Part shown: in pieces, positions 18,024 to 27,127 of the stretch
Position numbering within the stretch: position 1 is the stretch's first letter
Layout of the letters: the number at the start of each line of letters is the position of its first letter
Source: Porticoccaceae bacterium
GTDB lineage: Bacteria; Pseudomonadota; Gammaproteobacteria; Pseudomonadales; Porticoccaceae
DNA: 64,000 bases
Reading direction: 5' to 3'
Assembly: GCA_024644595.1 (NCBI GenBank)
Contig: JAHEHL010000004.1
Coordinates: 247,096-311,095 of the forward strand
Made by a program: the position numbers and the translations under genes
Notes under the pieces: generated by a model
What the model saw: only the letters and a program-made list of their open reading frames with translations
The model's database searches: none
What the model was told of the DNA's origin: nothing

Positions 18024-18653
18024 ATGCCAATCACGTCAGTACCCTCTTCTCATCAAATATCCTACATGGGTGTTCAGGCTCTGAAGTCCTCACACCCCCA
18101 GGTACGCAAACTGAAGCGCCAGCAACAGGGCCACTCCGCTCACGGTAACAAAGTATGGCGATCAAGCTTTGTGCTCATGGATTATTTGAGCGACCAAGCG
18201 ATCCCTCAACACAGCAGAGTGCTTGACATAGGCTGCGGCTGGGGCCTCACCGCTATCTATTTGGCAAAGCAGTTCAATGCCAATGTTACGGGGATCGATA
18301 TAGACGCATCGGTAGAGCCCTTTCTCACTCTCCAGGCAGAGATCAATGATTGTCAGATTAGCTTCCAACGACGCAGCTTTGAGTCTTTAACAAAATCCGA
18401 ATTAGCTAAATATCATAGCCTGATAGGCACCGATATCTGTTTTTGGGATGAATTGACTGTACCGCTTTTTAACTTGATTCGTCGCGCCATCAGTGCCGGC
18501 TGTCAAAATATTTATATCGCCGATCCGGGGCGGCCACCATTTTGGTCGTTAGCCGATCAGTGTGTGGCCAAACTGGGTGCCGATGTTATCAGTCGCAGTA
18601 TTGAACATCCCTGGAAAACCGAGAAATATATACTTCGGCTCGGGGGCGAGTAA
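18024..18653 (+). CDS. class I SAM-dependent methyltransferase (lysine-methyltransferase-like)
   Basis: 209 aa. It has the SAM-binding motif VLDIGCGWGLTAIYLA and the acidic motif VTGIDID. The post-motif IYIADPGRPPFW resembles the DPGR motif of the METTL/ETF-beta-lysine methyltransferase group, so a protein substrate is plausible but unproven. No membrane segment. It is divergent from the sensor kinase and upstream of the TonB receptor, from which ~270 bp separate it. Confidence 0.82.
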   Translation: MPITSVPSSHQISYMGVQALKSSHPQVRKLKRQQQGHSAHGNKVWRSSFVLMDYLSDQAIPQHSRVLDIGCGWGLTAIYLAKQFNANVTGIDIDASVEPFLTLQAEINDCQISFQRRSFESLTKSELAKYHSLIGTDICFWDELTVPLFNLIRRAISAGCQNIYIADPGRPPFWSLADQCVAKLGADVISRSIEHPWKTEKYILRLGGE

Positions 18654-18924
18654 GCGTCTTATTAAATGGTCGGCGCTCAATGCCTTTTGTGCGCATAGAA
18701 CCCTCATAAAAGACCACCTGACAGCCCCGCAAACTCACCGCGATGACGTTTTGACGCAGTTATACCAGGCTGTGTCTTCCTTAAACCCAAAAAAATAACC
18801 TTTTATCGCATAACACGTTGTTTGCTGGCCGCGAATAGGTAGAGTACGAATGGGGACGTAGTATAAAAAAAGTACCAGCTAACCTATGTTCATAGATTTT
18901 TGTTCACCCAGGGGGTTAATCAGT

Positions 18925-21882
18925 ATGTTATTTAAAAAGAAAATTCTTTCTAGTAGCGTGGCACTGGCGCTAGTTGGCTCAGTTGTTCCAGCTTATGCTC
19001 AAGACGGCGCGCTAATCGAAGAAGTGATTGTTGAAGGCGGTATCCGTGGAAGCCTTAAGCGCTCTATGGACGTAAAGCGGGATTCAGCCGGTGTTGTTGA
19101 TGCTATTTCGGCCGAGGACATGGGTAAATTTCCTGACGCCAACCTCGCAGAGTCGCTTCAGCGTATCACTGGTGTATCCATCAGTCGCCAGCGCGGCGAA
19201 GGAAGTCAGGTTACAGTTCGCGGCTTTGGCCCAGAATACAACCTGGTTACCTTAAATGGTCGTCAGATGCCTACCCACAGTAACACCAGCCGATCTTTTG
19301 ACTTTGGCGACCTTGCCTCTGAAGGCATTGCTGGCGTTCAGGTATACAAGACTGGTCGCGCCGACGTCCCAACAGGTGGTATCGGTTCTTCAATTAATAT
19401 CTCAACAACACGCCCCCTTGATGCCCCAGGTCAAATTGCCAGCTTTACCGCAAAAATGGTTAACGACACCTCGACCAGAGAGGGCGATGAAATTACGCCA
19501 GAGTTCTCGGCCATCTACTCAAACACCTTTGCCGACGACACTATCGGTATCGCCATTACTGCTGTTTCGCAAGAGCGTAACAATGGCGTAAACGCGGTTG
19601 AAACAACTGGCTGGTTTACGCGTGCTGGTGATCATAGTGGTGCTGGCGGCATTCCAAACGATGAGAATCAAGTTAACCGTTCAAACAGTGCCGATGAGTT
19701 CTACTCGATCCCCCAACAAATTGCCTATGCAATTAACGAGTATGAGTCAAAGCGAACCAATGGCCAGTTAGTACTGCAATGGGCGCCGACAGAAACCGTT
19801 ACCGCCAGCGTTGACTTTATCCACTCAGAGCTTCAGCTTGGCCACACCATGAGCGATTTGTCTGCATGGTTTAGTAACTCCGCAGCTGTAAGTCAGTCAA
19901 GCCTCTGGAATGATGGCCCTCAGCGTTCGCCTCTGATGTATGCCGAGACCCACAACTACGCTGATTACGCGATGGGCGTCCACAAAGACGGCAGCGTCAA
20001 TGAGAACAATTCTGTTGGTCTGAACCTTGAGTGGCAAGCTACTGATAGTCTAATCCTTGAGCTTGACTACCATGATTCATCAGCCGAATCAGGTGCTGAC
20101 AGCCCTTACGGAACCAGTTCGCTGGTAACTATGGCGTCCTTTAACAAAGTAGGCTCTGCCGTTTATTACGGTAAAGAAATGCCGGTTCTCGAATTAAATT
20201 TGAATTCAGGTGCCGATGGTGCAGAACGCCCTCTTTATAAAGACGATATGGTCGTAACCGGTAGTGTATTCGGTAATCAGGCCGCAGAAATGAATATCGA
20301 GCAAACTAAATTCAGTGGTGTTTATGAGATCTCTGACAGCTCCAGCATTGATTTTGGCTTGCAACTGACCAAGATGGATAACCGGTATGTCAGCTCGAAT
20401 GTTCAGCTTGATAACTGGGGTGGCTTTACTCAGCCAGGCGAGCTGAGCGCTGTCATTGAGCGCTCTTCTATGCAAGGCCAGTTTGATCAGCTCGGTGGCA
20501 GTAACGACCCTCGCCAGCAGACTGAATATTTCACCACTTCTCTTGAAGAGATTATCGCCGTTGCTGAAGCAAGCTACACCGCTCGCGGTGCAGAATATGC
20601 TCAGGTTGGTGATTGCGGCACGGGTTACTGTGCCTCTACGGACTGGACGGTTGACAAGCGCACCACTGAAGAAACCAAAGCAGCGTACATTCAGTTTAAC
20701 CATTCATCATACATCAATGATTTACCGATGAATCTTCAGTTCGGTGTTCGCTATGAAGAGACAGATATTACTTCAGCGGCTCTGGCGCCAACTTATGACG
20801 CAGTTTACTGGCTAGGCGGCAATGAGTTTACGATGCTGGAAGCAACTGACGCCGAGGGTAATGCTATTCAAGCATTTGATGACTACTCAGGCGAATACTC
20901 AATTGTTCTGCCAAGTATCGATTTCGATGTCGAGATTATTGAAAACTTGGTGTTGAGAGCCTCCTACAGCACAACTGTGACTCGTCCCAGCTTCACTGAT
21001 ATTCAGGGCGGTATCACCGTTGACGGAACGTCGTTCAAGAACACAGGCGGTTTTGCTGGCGGTGGTAACCCTGGACTGGTGCCCATTGAGTCAGACAATA
21101 TCGATCTGTCGGTTGAATGGTACTACGGTGACGCAAGTTACGTCTCTGTCGGATATTTCGAGAAAGACGTAGCCAACTTTATCGGCTCATCGACTCGCGA
21201 AGGTGTGACCCTGTTTAACCTCAACTGGCCACTTGGCGGTGACTTATACAATCAGGCCGTAGCTGACAGCGGTATCGACCCGCTTAAGTACACTGAAGTA
21301 GGCGCCTATATCTTTGCCAACTACCCAGATCACCCAGCCATCGACGGAGATCGTATCTATGGTGTTGACGGTGATCCACTGGTAACTTTCGAAATCGACA
21401 GCCCTGCCAACCAAGAGAATGCCAAGGTTGATGGTCTTGAGCTGAACCTGCAGCACAACTTTGGTGATACAGGCTTCGGTATGATTGCCAATGCTACCTT
21501 TGTAAACGCTGATGTTGCTTACGACAATATGAAGATCAACTCTCAGTTCGTTCTGAACGGCCTAAGTGATTCAGCCAACCTGGTAGCCTTCTACGACAAA
21601 GATGGTCTTCAGGCGCGACTGGCTTACAACTGGCGTGATGCGTTCCTAGCAGGTGTTGGTCAAGGTGCTGGTACCTACAGCAACCCAACCAACGTAGAGG
21701 CCTATGGACAGCTTGATATCAGTGCTAGCTACGACTACAGCGACAATCTGACGATCTTTTTCGCTGGACTTAATGTCCTTGAAGAGACTTATAACGTCTT
21801 TGGTCGAGATGAGTTACAAGTATTGCAGGCTGGCCAAACCGGCGCGCGTTACGACGTTGGTATTCGTTATACCTTTAAGTAA
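18925..21882 (+). CDS. TonB-dependent receptor, TIGR01782-like
   Basis: 985-aa outer-membrane receptor. The start at ATG 18925 (MLFKKKILSSS) is chosen over 18886 because AGGGGGT (18910-18916) sits at proper spacing and a clean signal peptide ending AYAQ follows. A TonB box-like EEVIVEG precedes the plug domain (MGKFPDANLAESLQRITGVSI, VRGFGPEYNLVTLNGR). The large beta-barrel ends in the typical C-terminal ...GIRYTFK. The family takes up oligosaccharides or other large ligands with TonB energy. A weak promoter (TTGTTT-16-TAGAGT, 18818-18845) is visible. A hairpin terminator separates it from the halogenase cassette. Confidence 0.95.
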   Translation: MLFKKKILSSSVALALVGSVVPAYAQDGALIEEVIVEGGIRGSLKRSMDVKRDSAGVVDAISAEDMGKFPDANLAESLQRITGVSISRQRGEGSQVTVRGFGPEYNLVTLNGRQMPTHSNTSRSFDFGDLASEGIAGVQVYKTGRADVPTGGIGSSINISTTRPLDAPGQIASFTAKMVNDTSTREGDEITPEFSAIYSNTFADDTIGIAITAVSQERNNGVNAVETTGWFTRAGDHSGAGGIPNDENQVNRSNSADEFYSIPQQIAYAINEYESKRTNGQLVLQWAPTETVTASVDFIHSELQLGHTMSDLSAWFSNSAAVSQSSLWNDGPQRSPLMYAETHNYADYAMGVHKDGSVNENNSVGLNLEWQATDSLILELDYHDSSAESGADSPYGTSSLVTMASFNKVGSAVYYGKEMPVLELNLNSGADGAERPLYKDDMVVTGSVFGNQAAEMNIEQTKFSGVYEISDSSSIDFGLQLTKMDNRYVSSNVQLDNWGGFTQPGELSAVIERSSMQGQFDQLGGSNDPRQQTEYFTTSLEEIIAVAEASYTARGAEYAQVGDCGTGYCASTDWTVDKRTTEETKAAYIQFNHSSYINDLPMNLQFGVRYEETDITSAALAPTYDAVYWLGGNEFTMLEATDAEGNAIQAFDDYSGEYSIVLPSIDFDVEIIENLVLRASYSTTVTRPSFTDIQGGITVDGTSFKNTGGFAGGGNPGLVPIESDNIDLSVEWYYGDASYVSVGYFEKDVANFIGSSTREGVTLFNLNWPLGGDLYNQAVADSGIDPLKYTEVGAYIFANYPDHPAIDGDRIYGVDGDPLVTFEIDSPANQENAKVDGLELNLQHNFGDTGFGMIANATFVNADVAYDNMKINSQFVLNGLSDSANLVAFYDKDGLQARLAYNWRDAFLAGVGQGAGTYSNPTNVEAYGQLDISASYDYSDNLTIFFAGLNVLEETYNVFGRDELQVLQAGQTGARYDVGIRYTFK

Positions 21883-21934
21883 TGCTCTGCGAGATAATGC
21901 AGTGCGGTGAGGAATCACCAGTAAGATGAAACCG

Positions 21935-21972
21935 GAAGCCGCTTAAATTTATTTGAGCGGCTTCTTTCTTTC
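21935..21972 (+). terminator. Rho-independent terminator after the TonB receptor gene
   Basis: GAAGCCGCT (21935-21943), a 12-nt loop and AGCGGCTTC (21956-21964) form a perfect 9-bp stem followed by TTTCTTTC. The T-tract is interrupted, so partial read-through into the halogenase cassette is possible. Confidence 0.8.
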
Positions 21973-22095
21973 ATGCGTATACACATATGAGTTTAAATTG
22001 AAAAATTAACCACGATGCAAGGGCATTTAACTGATAATCTGGAGCCTGTAAAGCATTAAAAGTCCCACGGACTTAAAGGCATAATAACTGAATCA

Positions 22096-23667
22096 ATGAA
22101 TCACAATATCAACAGAATCGTAATTGTTGGCGGTGGCACCGCAGGTTGGCTTAGCGCGGGTATAATCGCAGCAGAGCATCGCGTTGCGGCTGAAAGCGCT
22201 GATCACAGCTTTCAATTAACGCTTGTCGAGTCACCCGACATTCCCACTATTGGTGTCGGCGAGGGCACCTGGCCATCAATGCGTTCAACGCTGCAGAAGA
22301 TGGGCATTTCAGAAACTGATTTCTTCCGAGAGTGCAGTGCCAGCTTTAAGCAAGGCACACTTTTCAAAGGCTGGCGCAGCGGCAATGATGACAGCTACTG
22401 CCACCCTTTTAGCGCTCCCCACGGCTATACCGAGATCAACCTGGCCCCTCACTGGCAGGCCTCTCGAGATCAAATAGGCTTTGCCGATGCGGTCTCGCCG
22501 CAAAGCGTCCTGTTCGCAGACAGGCAAGCACCAAAACAAATTTCTACACCAGAATACGCCTTTAACGTCAACTACGGCTATCATCTCGACGCAGGAAAGT
22601 TTGCCGAGTTCTTACGCAAGCACTGTGTCGAAAAGCTCGGCGTCACCCACATTAAAGCCAATGTACTCGGTATTAATTCAGCCGAAAATGGCGACATAGC
22701 ATCCATTGACACAGACTCTCATGGAACGATCGAAGGCAATCTGTTTGTTGACTGTAGTGGCCAGAGATCTATGCTCCTCGGCGACCACTTTGGCATTCCT
22801 GTGCTGTCAAAAAACACTGTTTTATTTAATAACACCGCACTGGCAGCACAGATTCCCTACGACTCGGACAGCGATCCCATCGAGTCCTGCACTCTGTCGA
22901 CAGCTCAGTCAGCTGGTTGGATCTGGGATATAGGACTTCCCACGCGACGCGGTATAGGCCATGTCTACTCCAGTGACCACAACACTGAAGAACGTGCCAG
23001 CGAGGAGCTGTTGAGCTATATCGCCAAGACCGTAAGCAAAAAAGCAGCTGCCGCGGCCACCATGCGAAAAGTTCAATTCAGCCCCGGCCACAGAGCTAAA
23101 TTCTGGCATAAAAACTGTGTCGCCATAGGTATGTCCGCAGGATTTATCGAGCCGCTTGAGGCATCGGCACTGGTTCTGGTGGAACTCTCTGCCGGTATGA
23201 TCGCCGAACAACTTCCTGCCAACCGTGATGTAATGGACCTAGTTGCCAAACGTTTCAATGATAAATTCCTCTACCGCTGGGATCGCATTATTGAGTTTCT
23301 CAAGCTGCACTATATTCTCAGTCACCGTCAGGACAGTGCTTACTGGCGCGACAACCATGCCCCATCAAGCATACCCGACAATCTACGAGATCTCGTTGAG
23401 TTGTGGCGCCACCAAAGCCCCTGGCATCGGGATACCGTTAATGCTGACGAAATGTTCCCATCAGCGAGTTTTCAGTACGTACTTTACGGGATGGACTTCG
23501 AAACACAGCCGAGTCAAACCTTGAGGCGTTCGGAGCTGACAGCACAGAGCCAGGCACAAACCCTATTCCGAGAAAACGCTCAACGTCGCGCACAGTTACA
23601 GAGCTCAATGCCAACCAACCGCGACTTAATTAATAAAATCCATACCTACGGGTTCCAAAAAATATAA
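22096..23667 (+). CDS. flavin-dependent tryptophan halogenase-family protein (first copy)
   Basis: 523 aa. FAD-binding GGGTAGWLSAG at the N terminus, then TIGVGEGTWPSM. The catalytic-lysine equivalent (RebH Lys79) is Lys85 in SASFKQG. The halogenase WxWxIP signature is relaxed to WIWDIGLP. The active-site segment reads FIEPLEAS instead of the FVEPLEST of characterised enzymes, so the halide site may differ. Needs reduced flavin from a reductase not seen here. Substrate unknown. First gene of a cassette followed by SapC-like, cupin and second halogenase genes in the same direction. Confidence 0.9.
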   Translation: MNHNINRIVIVGGGTAGWLSAGIIAAEHRVAAESADHSFQLTLVESPDIPTIGVGEGTWPSMRSTLQKMGISETDFFRECSASFKQGTLFKGWRSGNDDSYCHPFSAPHGYTEINLAPHWQASRDQIGFADAVSPQSVLFADRQAPKQISTPEYAFNVNYGYHLDAGKFAEFLRKHCVEKLGVTHIKANVLGINSAENGDIASIDTDSHGTIEGNLFVDCSGQRSMLLGDHFGIPVLSKNTVLFNNTALAAQIPYDSDSDPIESCTLSTAQSAGWIWDIGLPTRRGIGHVYSSDHNTEERASEELLSYIAKTVSKKAAAAATMRKVQFSPGHRAKFWHKNCVAIGMSAGFIEPLEASALVLVELSAGMIAEQLPANRDVMDLVAKRFNDKFLYRWDRIIEFLKLHYILSHRQDSAYWRDNHAPSSIPDNLRDLVELWRHQSPWHRDTVNADEMFPSASFQYVLYGMDFETQPSQTLRRSELTAQSQAQTLFRENAQRRAQLQSSMPTNRDLINKIHTYGFQKI

Positions 23668-23708
23668 TATCTACGCAGTAAATATACGTAGAGTAAAGGG
23701 GAGTAAGC

Positions 23709-24434
23709 ATGAGCAGTTTCGCCATTGTCGACAGCAGCGTTCACCGGGACCTAACAGTTAACACAAACCGTGGTGCCGCATTTGGCGACAACCTAATGTT
23801 TACCATGACCTACCCGATGGAATTCCGGGACATACAGTCGTGCTACCCGATTTTCTTCAGCAAAGACCCTGAAACAGGACAGTTTTATCCGGTTGCTCTG
23901 CTTGGCTTTGAAGAACAAAGCAATCTCTTTCTCAATGGCGATCAGTGGGAAGCGACCTATATCCCGATGACCATTCGCCGACAGCCATTTCTGATTGGTT
24001 TTCAACCGGATCCTGCAAAGGGAGACGGCGCGACAAAACCCGTAGTTTCTATCGATATGGACAGTCCTCGTGTCACCCGGAATGATGGTGAGGCGCTATT
24101 TAACGAAGACGGCAAACCGACTGACTTTCTGCAGAAGACTATCGGTACACTGGAGGCTATTCATCATGGCCTGGAGCACAATAAAGGCTTTGTCGCAGCA
24201 CTGCTCGAAAAAGAACTATTAGAATCCTTCACCCTAGAAATCACCCTCAACGACGGTTCCAATAATAAGCTGATGGGTTTCTACACCATCGCAGAAGAAA
24301 AGCTACAATCACTTGACGGTGAAACACTGGAAAAATTCAACGCTCAGGGATATCTGCAGTCGATCTATATGGCAATGGCCTCGTTCTCTAGAATTCGCCC
24401 AATGATCGATAAGAAAAATGCTGCACTCGATTGA
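23709..24434 (+). CDS. SapC family protein
   Basis: 241 aa with the SapC-like (PF07277-type) pattern: an N-terminal FAIVDSSVHRDLTVN, NLMFTMTYPMEF, YPIFFSKDPETGQFYPVALLGFE and a C-terminal LYxxIAMASFSRI-like segment (LQSIYMAMASF). No signal peptide or membrane segment. The family is named after a Campylobacter S-layer gene but has no established biochemical role. GGGGAG lies 4-9 nt before the ATG. It lies between halogenase and cupin genes, a recurrent arrangement next to TonB receptors. Confidence 0.88.
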   Translation: MSSFAIVDSSVHRDLTVNTNRGAAFGDNLMFTMTYPMEFRDIQSCYPIFFSKDPETGQFYPVALLGFEEQSNLFLNGDQWEATYIPMTIRRQPFLIGFQPDPAKGDGATKPVVSIDMDSPRVTRNDGEALFNEDGKPTDFLQKTIGTLEAIHHGLEHNKGFVAALLEKELLESFTLEITLNDGSNNKLMGFYTIAEEKLQSLDGETLEKFNAQGYLQSIYMAMASFSRIRPMIDKKNAALD

Positions 24435-24457
24435 TGCGGCAACTCAGGTGATCGACT

Positions 24458-25471
24458 GTGCTTGAAATTAAAACCCAGGTTAAGACTATTCTCGACTGCC
24501 AGCCGGATGCGATTCCGGACGAAATCTTGAACTCTAACCAACCTTTGGTTCTTCGTGGGCTCACGTCCAGTTGGCCGATGGTTGCCGCAGCAAAACACTC
24601 CGCGAATCGGGCGACCGAATACCTGGGCAATTTTGACAGTGGCAAGCCCCTTACCGCGATGGTCGGCGACGCCGACATGGCTGGTCGCGTTTTTTACAAT
24701 GCAGACTTCAGCGGCTTTAACTTCGATTACCAGCGCCTGCGCCTTGCCGAGGTGCTTGAAAAGCTGTTAAACAAAGCCGGTAAAAATGCCCCGCAGACCG
24801 TCTATGTTGGCTCAACCAATGTCGATCACTGGCTACCTGGATTTCGTCAGCAAAATGATCTAAATCTCGCGAAACAGGATCCGATAGTCAGTGTCTGGAT
24901 CGGCAATCAAAGCCGCATCGCCGCACACTATGATTTTCCGACTAACATTGCCTGTTCTGTCGCCGGGCGCAGACGCTTTATTCTGTTCCCACCGGATCAG
25001 CTCGACAATCTCTATGTCGGCCCCCTGGACATCACGCCGGCCGGACAACCGATTAGCCTGGTCGACTTTAATGCGCCCGACTATCAACGCTTCCCAAAAT
25101 TTCGTCAGGCTCTTGAGTCGGCCCAGATCGTTGAACTGGCACCTGGCGATGCCATCCTGATCCCCAGTATGTGGTGGCATCATGTTGAAGCGCTCGACGA
25201 CTTTAATGTACTGGTGAACTACTGGTGGCGCAGCACGCCTAAATATCTGGGCGGACCGCTGAATGTTCTTCAACACGCGATTCTCGGACTACGTGATCTT
25301 CCGCCTGAACAGCGTGAAGTCTGGAGACAGCTATTTGATTATTATATTTTCAGCCCTAATGCAGAGAGTATCGAGCATATCCCGGAGCACGCCAGAGGCG
25401 TCCTCAACCCAATAGACGCAGATACCGCAAAGCAACTCCGCAGTATGCTCGCGCAGAAACTCAGTCACTAA
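24458..25471 (+). CDS. JmjC-type cupin (cupin_8) 2-oxoglutarate/Fe(II) oxygenase-like protein
   Basis: 337 aa, GTG start. It has the double-stranded beta-helix iron site: H157-x-D159 in RIAAHYDFPTN and the distal His (241/242) in MWWHHVEAL, plus FILFPPDQL before the hairpin. This is the pattern of FIH-like protein hydroxylases, so a peptidyl hydroxylase activity is plausible; the substrate is unknown. It is 22 bp after sapC and 22 bp before the second halogenase, consistent with one operon. Confidence 0.88.
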   Translation: MLEIKTQVKTILDCQPDAIPDEILNSNQPLVLRGLTSSWPMVAAAKHSANRATEYLGNFDSGKPLTAMVGDADMAGRVFYNADFSGFNFDYQRLRLAEVLEKLLNKAGKNAPQTVYVGSTNVDHWLPGFRQQNDLNLAKQDPIVSVWIGNQSRIAAHYDFPTNIACSVAGRRRFILFPPDQLDNLYVGPLDITPAGQPISLVDFNAPDYQRFPKFRQALESAQIVELAPGDAILIPSMWWHHVEALDDFNVLVNYWWRSTPKYLGGPLNVLQHAILGLRDLPPEQREVWRQLFDYYIFSPNAESIEHIPEHARGVLNPIDADTAKQLRSMLAQKLSH

Positions 25472-25493
25472 AAGTAAATCAGGAGAGATGGCA

Positions 25494-26999
25494 ATGGCAG
25501 CGGATAATGCGAGAAAAGTTGTTATCGTTGGCGGTGGCACAGCAGGCTGGATGGCTGCCGCATCGCTGACCAAGCTAATCGGCCCCAATATCGATGTCAG
25601 CGTTATTGAGTCTGACGAAATTGGTACCGTGGGCGTGGGCGAAGCAACCATTCCAACCATGATGACACTCCATCAGCTTTTAAAAATTGACGAACGGGAA
25701 TTTATGTCAACCGTGCAGGGTACCTTCAAGCTAGGTATCTGCTTTGAAAACTGGAAGCAACAGGGGCATAGCTATATCCACTCGTTCGGACGAACCGGGC
25801 AAGACTGTTGGGCGGGCGGTTTCCAGCACTTTTGGATGAAAGGTAAACAGCTTGGTATAACCGAAGAATACGGCCGCTATAGTGCGGAATTGATGGCTGC
25901 CAAGGCCGGAAAATTTGCGGTACTACCCAATAATGGGCTGTCCAACAACGGGCTGAGTTACGCCTTTCATATGAATGCCACTCTCTATGCAAAGTTTTTG
26001 CGCAATATGGCCGAAAAGAATGGCGGCAAGCGCATCGAAGGCAAAATAGTGCAGGTCGATACCAACAGCAGCAATGGCTATATCGATAGTGTCACTCTGG
26101 AATCCGGGCAACAAGTCAGCGGGGACCTGTTTGTTGATTGCAGTGGTTTTCGTGGTCTATTAATCGATCAGGCGCTGCATACAGAATATGAAGACTGGAG
26201 TAACTGGCTGCCCTGCGACAGCGCAGTAGCAGTGCAAACAGAATCCGTAGGTGCCCCCATTCCCTATACCAAGGCAATTGCGCGGGATGCCGGCTGGCAG
26301 TGGCGTATCCCACTGCAATCTCGTGTGGGCAATGGCATGGTATTCTGCAGCAACTTCATCTCAGATGATGAAGCAACTGAGAGCTTGCTGCGGCACGTCG
26401 AAGGTACGCCACTCACCACACCGCGTATCATCAAGTTCCGTACCGGTCAGCGCATGCAGCACTGGAATAAAAACTGTGTTTCATTGGGGCTTGCAAGTGG
26501 TTTTGTAGAGCCACTTGAGTCAACGAGTATTCATCTAATTCAGCGCGGTATTATCCGGCTATTGCAGATGTTCCCCTACAACGGCATCAGGCAACCGGAT
26601 GTCGCGGAATTTAATCGCCAAATGCGCGATGAATTCAGCTTTGTAAGAGATTTTATTGTGATGCATTACCACCTGACGGAGCGCGAGGACACACCGTTCT
26701 GGGAGCACTGTAAAAACATGCCAATACCAGACACCCTGCGTCATCGCCTCGACCTGTTCAAACAGACAGGACATGTATTCCAGGCTGCGGGCGACGTGTT
26801 TGCAGAAAACAACTGGACGCAAGTAATGCTAGGTCAAGGGTTAGTGCCTGAACAGTACCACCCTATTGTCGACAGTATGAGTGCGGACGAGCTGCGCAAC
26901 TTCCTGAATGGCTTAGCCGGCAATGTCGATCACCTAGTCAATCAGCTGCCCAGTCATCAGGATTTTATTTCCCAATATTGTCCCGCGGAACCAGTGTAA
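25494..26999 (+). CDS. flavin-dependent tryptophan halogenase-family protein (second copy)
   Basis: 501 aa. The start is set at ATG 25494 because AGGAG (25481-25485) is properly spaced there and not for the ATG at 25488. FAD motif GGGTAGWMAA, GVGEATIPTM, catalytic-lysine equivalent Lys79 in GTFKLG, canonical WQWRIP, and an intact FVEPLEST active-site segment. All hallmark residues of the PrnA/RebH family are present, unlike the first copy. Whether it acts on free Trp/indoles or a protein is unknown. Last gene of the cassette, before a strong terminator. Confidence 0.92.
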   Translation: MAADNARKVVIVGGGTAGWMAAASLTKLIGPNIDVSVIESDEIGTVGVGEATIPTMMTLHQLLKIDEREFMSTVQGTFKLGICFENWKQQGHSYIHSFGRTGQDCWAGGFQHFWMKGKQLGITEEYGRYSAELMAAKAGKFAVLPNNGLSNNGLSYAFHMNATLYAKFLRNMAEKNGGKRIEGKIVQVDTNSSNGYIDSVTLESGQQVSGDLFVDCSGFRGLLIDQALHTEYEDWSNWLPCDSAVAVQTESVGAPIPYTKAIARDAGWQWRIPLQSRVGNGMVFCSNFISDDEATESLLRHVEGTPLTTPRIIKFRTGQRMQHWNKNCVSLGLASGFVEPLESTSIHLIQRGIIRLLQMFPYNGIRQPDVAEFNRQMRDEFSFVRDFIVMHYHLTEREDTPFWEHCKNMPIPDTLRHRLDLFKQTGHVFQAAGDVFAENNWTQVMLGQGLVPEQYHPIVDSMSADELRNFLNGLAGNVDHLVNQLPSHQDFISQYCPAEPV

Positions 27000-27080
27000 G
27001 CCTACATCCACTGTTGAGCCGGTCAATGGCGTTATCCAGACACGACTTAACCGCGGCACCGCTACTTAATTTGTAGACGA

Positions 27081-27111
27081 AAAAAAACCGCGCCCTAAAG
27101 CGCGGTTTTTT
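27081..27111. terminator. bidirectional Rho-independent terminator
   Basis: A7, CCGCGC (27088-27093), loop CCTAAA, GCGCGG (27100-27105), T6. With the A/T tracts paired it is symmetrical and can end both the halogenase cassette from the left and the four-module lipoprotein gene from the right. Confidence 0.92.
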
Positions 27112-27127
27112 AATGACTCAATAACTA

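Noticed and set aside
18655..18924. Possible extra gene upstream of the TonB receptor (18562-18798 frame)
   Set aside because: The frame mostly overlaps the methyltransferase gene and its unique part has no ribosome-binding site or recognisable sequence. The gap probably holds the receptor promoter.
20206..20703. 165-codon minus-strand ORF inside the TonB receptor gene
   Set aside because: Falls within the receptor beta-barrel region on the opposite strand and shows no start signal or motif.
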